DNA of 64,000 nucleotides from Alicyclobacillus fastidiosus (GTDB lineage: Bacteria; Bacillota; Bacilli; Alicyclobacillales; Alicyclobacillaceae). The stretch spans positions 2,294,001 to 2,358,000 of the forward strand of contig NZ_CP104067.1 of NCBI RefSeq assembly GCF_026651875.1. Reading direction: 5' to 3'. The position numbers and the translations under genes are program-made. Positions 56,879 through 64,000 of the stretch are shown piece by piece. The first letter of the stretch is position 1, and each line of letters opens with the position of its first letter. Below the pieces are notes generated by a model. It ran no database searches. It saw only the letters and a list, made by a program, of their open reading frames with translations, and was not told where the DNA came from.

Positions 56879-58057
56879 GTGTTTGAAATGAAGTGGACAG
56901 GTAGACATTGGATAACTGGCGATACAGTTGTAATTACGTGTACTGAGGATGGGCGTATTAAGAGAATGGAGTCTTCAGATCAACGGTCAAATGTTTGGAT
57001 TGGTCCAGGACTGATTGATATACAAGTAAATGGGGCCGGAGGGTTTAACCTGAATGATATAGCAGCCCGACCGATCACTGCATTAGGAGTACTGAATACA
57101 CTTCGTACATATGGGATAACTAGGTTTTGCCCTACCGTTATCACTGGAACAAAGGATAGAATGCTAAACAGTATTCATGCTATAACAAGAGCGTGCGAAA
57201 TTGATGGTTTTATGGAGTACTCCACCATTGGAATTCACGTAGAAGGCCCCTTTATTTCAGTTGATGATGGGCCACGCGGTGCCCACAACCGTGATTGGGT
57301 TCGTGACCCAAATTGGGATGAGTTTTTAGAATGGAAACGAGTTTCCAATGGAAGAATAAAGAAGGTGACTTTAGCTCCGGAGAAACCGGGAGCCATTGAA
57401 TTTATTAAGAGACTTGTGGATTGCGGCGTAATTGCTGCCATTGGCCATTCCTCTGCTACAGAAGAAGAAATTCAGCGTGCTATAGAGGCTGGTGCTACTC
57501 TCTCTACCCATTTAGGTAATGGTGCTCATCCTTATATAAAGCGTCATCCCAACTATATATGGGCTCAACTGGCAGCCGACAGCATGTGGGCTGGACTTAT
57601 TCCAGATGGTTTTCATCTGCCACCTTCAACTCTAAAGGTAATGGTACGAACCAAAGGGCGAAAAGCGATTCTTACAAGCGATGCGTCCCAATTATGTGGC
57701 ATGTTACCAGGTCGTTACAAAACATACGACAATGGTGAAGTTGTCTTAGAACCGAGTGGCTTGTTACATCTGGCCCATACACATGATATTTTAGCTGGCT
57801 CCGCAACACCATTATACGTAGGAATTTCAAATATGGTTAAATTTGGTATTTCGAATTTAGGGGAAGCGATAAATATGGCCTCACTTCATGCCGCGGAACT
57901 GTTCGATATTGCGCATCAGGGTGTAGGGACCTTATGTGAAGGTGGCCCTGCAGATGTAATGATATACAATGCGGACGAAATAGAGAGCGGTGGGCCCATT
58001 AAGATTCTAAAAACTATTTGTAAGGGGCAGATTGTGTATTCTGATGCTGATGCGTGA
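56879..58057 (+). CDS. nagA: N-acetylglucosamine-6-phosphate deacetylase-like amidohydrolase
   Basis: A 392-residue metal-dependent deacetylase of the NagA family. GPGLIDIQVNGAGG matches the E. coli-type version (Gln, Asn instead of His-X-His), HVEGPFI gives the metal Glu, IGHSSAT and STHLGNGAHP the metal histidines and LTSDASQ the catalytic Asp. The usual reaction removes acetate from GlcNAc-6-phosphate. Here no NagB or GlcNAc transporter is nearby, and the neighbours are Gfo/Idh oxidoreductases and a broken sugar permease, so another N-acetylated sugar is possible. Start is GTG 56879 or ATG 56888 after GCGGAGGGG. Confidence 0.85.
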   Translation: MFEMKWTGRHWITGDTVVITCTEDGRIKRMESSDQRSNVWIGPGLIDIQVNGAGGFNLNDIAARPITALGVLNTLRTYGITRFCPTVITGTKDRMLNSIHAITRACEIDGFMEYSTIGIHVEGPFISVDDGPRGAHNRDWVRDPNWDEFLEWKRVSNGRIKKVTLAPEKPGAIEFIKRLVDCGVIAAIGHSSATEEEIQRAIEAGATLSTHLGNGAHPYIKRHPNYIWAQLAADSMWAGLIPDGFHLPPSTLKVMVRTKGRKAILTSDASQLCGMLPGRYKTYDNGEVVLEPSGLLHLAHTHDILAGSATPLYVGISNMVKFGISNLGEAINMASLHAAELFDIAHQGVGTLCEGGPADVMIYNADEIESGGPIKILKTICKGQIVYSDADA

Positions 58058-58349
58058 CTGTTTTAGTGTTGTGTTATGAAACAGTCGCCTAGAAAATCGG
58101 CATTCCGGATAGAACCAAAAGGGACCATCATGTTTATCGTGTGCTGCACAGGGACGATTACCATTAGTTAAATATTAGATCGCCCTCCAAATAGAAAAAT
58201 AAAATAATAAAATTATTTCGAATAGTAAAAAATATTTGAAATAAAATTGTTCCAAACAAAGGTTGATGGTTCGATTGAGTTGTATTAATTATTGAAATAT
58301 TCAAATATTAATGTGGTGAGTGGTGGTGATTTAATGTAAAGATCGTGTC

Positions 58350-58765
58350 CCTATGGTCAGGCTCCAAGTTTTTTTGGGACTGCTCCATTTTTTATTTATC
58401 TTATAATCCAGTTTATTAGTGGTATTCCAAAAGATTTGGATGAGGCCGCATTTCTAGATGGCTGCAGTACTTTTCGTTTATTCCGATCGGTGATCCTACC
58501 TTTAACCAAACCTGCATTGATTGTCGTCTCCATCTTTGCGTTTTATTGGACCTGGAATGTTTTCGGTCAGTTAATTTTCTTGTCAAAACCTAACTTATCT
58601 ACGGTTCCGTGAGGCTTGAGTATGTTCCTGACGAACAAAGGAACTAGTGAATGGGGCGAATTGTTTGCTATGTCCATTCTTTCTGTAATACCCGTGCTTA
58701 TAGTGTTTGTGATTTTCCAAAGACATCTCGTTGAGGGTATTGCAACTCAAGGTAGAAAAGGATGA
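58350..58765 (+). pseudogene. ABC sugar permease (MalG-type) remnant
   Basis: The C-terminal half of a MalG-like permease: FGTAPFFIYLIIQFISGIPK, the EAA loop DEAAFLDGCSTFRLFRSVILP in one frame, then an in-frame TGA at about 58611 in the sequence NLSTVP-stop-GLSMFLTNKG, then VIFQRHLVEGIATQGRKG to the end. The N-terminal half, a start and the partner genes are missing. The flanks 58058-58349 and 58766-59024 are AT-rich and show no gene. Confidence 0.85.
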
Positions 58766-59024
58766 GTGAAAACAATAAGTAACCTAGATAACAACAAAAC
58801 CAATGTTTTCATCGTTTTGGTCAATGTTTCCATTTGCAGTTCTTCTCGTCTGAGCAATTGTGTGTTTATAAGCCGACATGCGTGGGAAATGGAACGGAGT
58901 TAAATTCAAAACGGTGTTGATAGTGGTTGTCTCGAGCACGGACGTTAATCTGCGATGGGATTTACGGAATCCGACGTAACTTGCTTATTATGCTTTTTGT
59001 GAATTTTTGTTAGAGGTGAATCCA

Positions 59025-60332
59025 ATGATTAAAAATTATTGTGTAGTCGGCACTGGTTCCCGGGGCATCAGTATGTGGGCGAAACCATTGGTGAATGAAT
59101 ATCAGACAACGGCTCGACTTACCGGCATCTGTGACAACAATTTAGGAAGGTTGATGTTTGCAAAGACCGAGTTGGGTGAACAAATACAGACGTTTACGGA
59201 TTTTGATAAAATGCTCGACTCCGTGCCGTGCGATTCGGTCATTGTAACGACTAAAGATTCACTCCATGACGAATTTATTATTCGAGCCTTGAAACGTGGA
59301 AAGGATGTGATTACAGAGAAACCTATGACTATCGATGCAAAAAAGTGTAGGGCTATACTTGCTGCTGAAATTGAGACTGGCAGAACAGTTCGGGTAACAT
59401 TCAATGCGCGTTACGTACCGCATCGCACAAAGATTAAGGAACTGTTGCATGAGGGGATCATTGGTGAAATTCATTCTGTTGAGTTTCATTGGTACCTCGA
59501 CACTGTCCACGGGGCTGATTATTTTCGACGTTGGCATCGAAAAAAGGAAAATTCAGGTGGGCTGTTAGTTCATAAAGCGACCCATCACTTTGATCTTATC
59601 AATTGGTGGTTAGGCATGGATCCAGTGGAAGTTGCCGCAATGGGGTCACGCCAATATTATGTGCCGAACAGGAAACCAGGGCACGGGCAACGGTGTCTAA
59701 CCTGTAATGTCAAAGATAATTGTGAGTTTTATCTGGATGTTTCCGTGACAGAGTTTAAATCACTTTACTTACAAAATGAGAATTATGACGGTTATTATCG
59801 AGACCAATGCGTCTATTCAGAGGATACCGATATTGAAGATTCCATGTCTCTAATTGTTCGGTACGAGAATAATGTTCAAATGGTCTATTCTTTGACAGCT
59901 GCAACATCATTCGAAGGTTGGCGTGTAGCGTTTAATGGTAGTAAAGGAAGATTGGAAGCCTTTGAACCAGAAGCTTTTATTGCGGAGAAGAATCAGACTG
60001 ATCTCGGCATACGGCGTCAGGGAACAATTCGTCGACGTTTAAATTGGGAGAGCACTCCATACACCGGCGCGGACATGGATTCATATTGTATTCGGTTTTA
60101 CCCGTTATTCGGAGGGGGTGAAACATTTAAGATTCCGATAGAAAATGGTATGCACGGGGGGAGCGACCAAAGATTGCGGGACCATCTGTTTCTCTCAGAC
60201 GTGTCGGATCCTTTAGGTCATGTCGCTGGCTCTCGTGCGGGTTCGATGTCTTGTTTAATTGGAGTTGCCGCAAATACGTCTATTGCGGAGAATAGATTTG
60301 TCACGATTTCCGAGCTCCTTCGAGATAAGTAA
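59025..60332 (+). CDS. Gfo/Idh/MocA-family oxidoreductase, long type
   Basis: A 435-residue oxidoreductase. The cofactor motif is CVVGTGSRGISMW, then ITEKPMT (catalytic-domain lysine) and GGLLVHKATHHFDLINWWLG with the likely catalytic His. A cysteine group (RCLTCNVKDNCEFY, then DQCVYSED) in the middle is characteristic of a larger Gfo/Idh subgroup and could bind a metal. It is longer than the typical 330-350 residues. ATG 59025 has GAGGTG nine bases before. Follows the broken permease gene and precedes an IS. Substrate unknown, probably a sugar or amino sugar derivative. Confidence 0.87.
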   Translation: MIKNYCVVGTGSRGISMWAKPLVNEYQTTARLTGICDNNLGRLMFAKTELGEQIQTFTDFDKMLDSVPCDSVIVTTKDSLHDEFIIRALKRGKDVITEKPMTIDAKKCRAILAAEIETGRTVRVTFNARYVPHRTKIKELLHEGIIGEIHSVEFHWYLDTVHGADYFRRWHRKKENSGGLLVHKATHHFDLINWWLGMDPVEVAAMGSRQYYVPNRKPGHGQRCLTCNVKDNCEFYLDVSVTEFKSLYLQNENYDGYYRDQCVYSEDTDIEDSMSLIVRYENNVQMVYSLTAATSFEGWRVAFNGSKGRLEAFEPEAFIAEKNQTDLGIRRQGTIRRRLNWESTPYTGADMDSYCIRFYPLFGGGETFKIPIENGMHGGSDQRLRDHLFLSDVSDPLGHVAGSRAGSMSCLIGVAANTSIAENRFVTISELLRDK

Positions 60333-60398
60333 GTGTTTCATGCATTTATCCATAACATACAGTTAAAGATTGCATTATGTTTTCTTTCTATTCTAAAT

Positions 60399-61970
60399 CA
60401 CTAACGTTGCATAAAACTTCTCTGAGCCTGTCAAGAGAGGGTGAATTGCCGTTCAAAGTTACGGACTGAATACTCGGATTTTTTGTTTCCGTGGCTTATG
60501 GTCTAAAAGGTCAATACCCCTATGTCAGGTAGTCCGAATATCCATAATCAGGAATGTTAGATTAGGTCGTAGATAACGGTCTCAAGATGCTCCGTTTCAC
60601 GCTCTATGTACTGCTGCACCGTTTGCTCAAAGATGTCTTCCACCTTGCATCGTCGTCGTCCCTTGGATGTTCGACCTGGTTTCTTGTACAACGCCTTCAC
60701 AAACTCAGAAAAGGCTCGGTCCCAATAGAGACGTAGACATTTGTAAACCTCAAGTAGCTTGCCGCTGTGGGACACCTTCGCTTGCAAGAGAATCAACAGG
60801 CAGTACGTAATCAGTGCAATGAGCAGTTGGTTATACACGCCATTTTCACTATGACCGTATAGGCGCTTGAGTACCAGGTGCTGCTTGACCCATTTAAAGA
60901 ACAACTCTATTTGCCAACGCTTTCGGTACACGTCACAGATTTGCTCTGCATCCATCGTCATGTCATTCGTCAGTATCACGACGCGCTTGCCTTCATTGTC
61001 CGTGGTTTCAAGCAACCGCAGGGTGTGCTCCATCACGTAATTTGGATAACTCCCCAAGCGTACCAATGCTTCTCTCGTAACCGGTGAATCGGACGGTACC
61101 TGTCGCTCTTCAATGACTTCGTGAATGACCGCATTATCTTTGAGCCGAGTGACAAACTTCGTTCCGTTTGCACAGTACGTATCGAACTTACGGTAATCCA
61201 CATAGCCACGGTCAAAGACGTTCAACGCATTCGGTTCTACGACCACTAACGCATCCATCTGTGTCTTGTCCGCAGGTTTGGCGGGCGTGAGGATCGCCTT
61301 ATCTGGCGCAACTTGATCGTCTAGAAATACCAGACGCAGGTGCAGTTTCACACCAGCTTTAGTACTGCGAAACTCTGCCCAAGGATACTGTGAAACACAC
61401 ATTGAAATGGTCGATGAGTCCACCAGATTAATCCGTCGCATTTTCTCGTTCGCTCGTTTTGCACCGACCTGGCGAGTGATTTGCTCGACACATTCACGGA
61501 ACACGAAATCCAGAAAGTATGACGGCGTTTCTCGCAACTTCCTGGACAACTGGGAAGCACTAATAGAGTCTAGCGCCAGTTCTTTCTGGAGGGATTCATT
61601 GGCTTCCAACTCCAAACTGATGTCCTTCAGTGACGGGATTTGATTGACCTGGGCGAAGACGACGAGCCGGATGAATGAGATGACACCGAGCTTCTTAACG
61701 TACCGCTCCATCTTGAGACGGTTTAATTCCTGCAATATGGTACTGACATTCAGCGGGGTAACATACTCCCGGAACGCCGATTTCGTGGTATCCTTGTCCA
61801 TGGTGGGTCTCCTTAGAGAGAGTTGGACAGGACTACCTGTACTTCTCATTCTAAGGAGATTTTTTCATGTTGGTGTTGTCTAAATCATGAAACTTCCAAA
61901 CATTTCATCTATACATTCTGACAACTCGAAGCACTTGACAAACCATAAATTCCTTTATGCAACGCTAGTG
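60399..61970 (-). mobile_element. IS4-family element with 9-bp target duplication
   Basis: A 1572-bp element with inverted repeats CACTAACGTTGCATAAA (60399) and, at the other end, the complement of CACTAGCGTTGCATAAA, 16 of 17 matching. The 9-mer ATTCTAAAT at 60390-60398 recurs at 61971-61979. The insertion separates two oxidoreductase genes that would otherwise lie side by side. Confidence 0.93.
60557..61801 (-). CDS. IS4-family transposase
   Basis: A 414-residue DDE transposase with a DUF4372-like N-terminal region (IPSLKDISLELEANESLQKE), the first Asp in NLVDSSTISMC, the second in NVFDRGYVDYRKF and the Y-R-E-K signature YRKRWQIELFFKWVKQHL. The start at 61801 has AAGGAGA seven bases upstream; an extended frame to 61849 has no ribosome site. 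Gene and ends are intact, so it may be active. It differs from the IS4-type transposase at 2740. Confidence 0.93.
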   Translation of the reverse strand: MDKDTTKSAFREYVTPLNVSTILQELNRLKMERYVKKLGVISFIRLVVFAQVNQIPSLKDISLELEANESLQKELALDSISASQLSRKLRETPSYFLDFVFRECVEQITRQVGAKRANEKMRRINLVDSSTISMCVSQYPWAEFRSTKAGVKLHLRLVFLDDQVAPDKAILTPAKPADKTQMDALVVVEPNALNVFDRGYVDYRKFDTYCANGTKFVTRLKDNAVIHEVIEERQVPSDSPVTREALVRLGSYPNYVMEHTLRLLETTDNEGKRVVILTNDMTMDAEQICDVYRKRWQIELFFKWVKQHLVLKRLYGHSENGVYNQLLIALITYCLLILLQAKVSHSGKLLEVYKCLRLYWDRAFSEFVKALYKKPGRTSKGRRRCKVEDIFEQTVQQYIERETEHLETVIYDLI

Positions 61971-62006
61971 ATTCTAAATATAAATTATTTTAAGGAGTGA
62001 TGTATT

Positions 62007-62438
62007 GTGATAAGAGCAGCCTTACTAGGAGCTGGACACAGAGGGATGTTCGCTTATGCGTCGTATGCACTTAAGAGACCTGACCGAATTCAATTTGTAG
62101 CAGTCGCGGAGCCAAACGAAGAACGTCGAAAACTATTTTCCGATCTTCACCACATCCTGGAGAACATGCAATTTGAATCATGGGAGGAGTTGCTTTCCCA
62201 ACCAAAGCTATGCGAGGCAATGTTAATCTGTACGCAAGATCGAGATCATTTTCAGCCAACTATGGCGGCTCTTCGTGCGGGATACCATATTCTATTAGAA
62301 AAACCCATGTCTCCCGATCCCTTGGAGGCCATAACTATGGCAGAGGAGGCAGACTGTCAGCAACGTATTTTAAAAATTTGTCACGTGAGTCGGTATTCCA
62401 CCTTTTTTAGGAAGGTTAAAAAGCTCCTGAATCCGTGA
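62007..62438 (+). pseudogene. Gfo/Idh oxidoreductase truncated by IS1380-like element
   Basis: The first 140 or so residues of a Gfo/Idh protein: AALLGAGHRGMFAYASYAL (cofactor site), FVAVAEPNEERR, ILLEKPMS and the HVSRYSTFFRKVKKLL segment, then similarity breaks near 62430 where the IS1380-like element begins. The catalytic domain is lost. GTG start with AAGGAG nine bases before, only 27 bases from the end of the IS4 target duplication. It probably formed one operon with the gene at 59025. Confidence 0.85.
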
Positions 62439-64000
62439 CGTCTGTAGGGACTGGTCAAGGTAGTTTTGAACATGACTCCAAGCGTCGGCGAGCAGTCAAC
62501 AGAGTGGTTCATTTTTGCATGTGAAGAGAGGAGTCTGTGAATTTGTCCACAGGTGAATAACCCCTTCGTTTCAGGGATGCATTCACATGTGGATACATCG
62601 GACGCTCTTTCCCTTCTTCATCCAAATGCTTCGTATAGTCGCCTAAACACGGGCAACCACCGGTTACCTCGTCCGAATCGTAGCCGTGTCTGCCTCGCGT
62701 GTCTCGTCATTTTCGCCGCAAGCGTGATGAGATTCTGGATCACGGTGCGTATGCGTCGCCTCTCTGCTTTCTTCCGAATCGGTGCATCCTGCTCTCTCAG
62801 GCTCTCCTGTCCGATGATGCGCAACAGGTTATATGCCAGTACACCAAAATGCAAGACAAGGTCGTTCGTTGCAAACTTCCCCGAGGGCAACCGTTCCAAA
62901 TCTAAATCTGTCTTGATCTCGCTATGAAATTGCTCCATCGTTCCATGTGCATGATACAGGTCGATGATCACCTCTGGAGCCTCTGGCAAGCTCGTGACGT
63001 AGACGTTTACCTCAATGCTCGGGATGAGTAATGCTTGACCGTCGCTCTGGATCGTGCGTTCAATCACTTCAAACACCATCCGGACCGGTTTTTCTAATCC
63101 CTTCATTGGAGACAGGATGGACCCTCTGTACACCTTCTTCCCTGCACGGGGCTCTGTGTAGGTACCGTGTTGCTCAGCCGTCAGCAACCACGCATTCGGG
63201 TTCTCCTTACGTAGGTTCTTCTTCACGATAAAGTCGGCCGAGGTTTCGTCGGCCCTGCATACGACTAAGTTTTCTACGCTGTCATTTCCCGCATCTAAGC
63301 GTACGAGTAGGCGCTTGTCCGAAATTCGTTGAGCATAGCGGATACTCTGAGCCAGAAACGCGGCGGTCCCCTTTTGACAATGTGTACTTCCCGTTCGGAA
63401 CTCTACGTGAACGGCGTATCCTTCCTGTCCTAAGTAAGCGAAAATCGGCGCGTATCCGTCGCACCCTTTATAGGTACGAGACACGCCCTCCTTCTTGGTT
63501 CCTGAGTTGTCAAATGGGGATACATCAATGTCAAGCGGTAGATATTCACGATGCCCATCCCCCAGTACAATGGGTGCAAGGTACACGCCCACCTTGCTCA
63601 ATAGGTCAGCTGATTCTTCGAGGATAACCGATTGCCAGTCACATTTTTCTTCGGGTGCTACGAGATCCAGGCGTTGGCGTAGTGTTGGACTCGACGGTAC
63701 ATTGGAAATGGTCAACGCTTCAGGGAAGAACTCGTCCTGACGCAACGGCTCAATGTGGTCAAAGTCGCTCTTCCCCTGACACAAGAGGCCCAGGTAGGCG
63801 TAGGCAACATCTCGATTCGAAATTTCCGTATACGCGCGCCCTGGGACAGGGAGGGCTGAGACGTGCGGATAGTTGAGTCTTGCCAAGGAGCAGTCCAACC
63901 AGAGAAAGTCCAGAATGGGATGTCAATATTTCATCTGACTCTTCGATCACAAAACGCATGAAGGCACCACCAAGTAGGTGAGGTAGATTCGTCCATCTGA
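62430..64000 (-). mobile_element. IS1380-family element, left part to window edge
   Basis: Begins about 62430, where the oxidoreductase is broken, and reaches the window end. The right terminal repeat is not identifiable in the window, so ends and target duplication cannot be determined here. Confidence 0.7.
62618..63959 (-). pseudogene. IS1380-family transposase, frameshifted near its start
   Basis: The N-terminal 35 residues (MRFVIEESDEILTSHSGLSL, then VGLLLGKTQLSARL) lie in one frame, and the rest (ALPVPGRAYTEISNRDVAYA onward to RLYEAFG) in another, with the break near 63855, consistent with one lost base. The remainder has the IS1380 features: DIDVSPFDNSGTKKEG, RLDAGND, and YHAHGTMEQFHSEIKTDLDL with the catalytic Glu. 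Unless there is programmed frameshifting or a sequencing error, the transposase is inactive. Confidence 0.85.

Overview
The window looks like the chromosome of a Gram-positive (Bacillota) saprophyte, probably a Bacillales relative such as Alicyclobacillaceae. This assignment is an inference from AGGAGG-type ribosome sites, frequent TTG/GTG starts, lipobox sugar-binding proteins, ROK/LacI control and many insertion sequences. No rRNA, tRNA or core housekeeping gene was seen. The whole window is accessory carbohydrate and peptide-derivative metabolism, heavily reworked by at least seven insertion sequences.

Region 1 (about 1.5-26.2 kb) is a polysaccharide-utilisation locus. It holds a LacI regulator, an ABC sugar importer without its own ATPase, GH42 and GH35 beta-galactosidases, KduI and KduD, a GH88 unsaturated uronyl hydrolase, a DUF2264 protein, a secreted GH30 galactanase-like lipoprotein, a GH51 arabinofuranosidase, a heparinase II/III-type lyase and a secreted multidomain GH43 related to exo-beta-1,3-galactanases. 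Together these fit plant type II arabinogalactan (arabinogalactan-protein or gum). The backbone and side chains would be cut outside the cell, and galactose, arabinose and lyase-made unsaturated glucuronate processed inside. Two strong sigma-A-type promoters (4236 and 14853) carry the same 14-bp operator just downstream: three copies at exactly 24-bp spacing at the first, one at the second.

Region 2 (26.2-33.7 kb) begins with an IS21 scar. It then encodes an AbgA-like M20 hydrolase overlapping a winged-helix-type regulator, a second M20 amidohydrolase, a DUF3311 protein with a frameshifted sodium:solute symporter, and an EamA exporter. Region 3 (33.7-38.7 kb) is a gene graveyard: a truncated M20 copy, scraps of Gfo/Idh, aldo/keto reductase and fructuronate-reductase-like genes and a tyrosine integrase end, around one intact TIM-barrel epimerase and an ISNCY-like element.

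Region 4 (38.7-50.2 kb) is a second, more GC-rich sugar operon: a ROK repressor, three Gfo/Idh oxidoreductases, a second ATPase-less ABC importer, two TIM-barrel isomerase/epimerases (one with an in-frame stop) and a NodB-like deacetylase with an extra C-terminal domain. It lies between two same-orientation copies of the ISNCY-like element.

Region 5 (52.7-64 kb) holds an alpha/beta hydrolase whose last codons come from an IS end, an IS nested inside an IS (an IS110/IS1111-type element in a DDE element), a NagA-like deacetylase, an ABC permease remnant, a complete and an IS-truncated Gfo/Idh oxidoreductase, an IS4-like element with a 9-bp duplication and a frameshifted IS1380-like element at the right edge.
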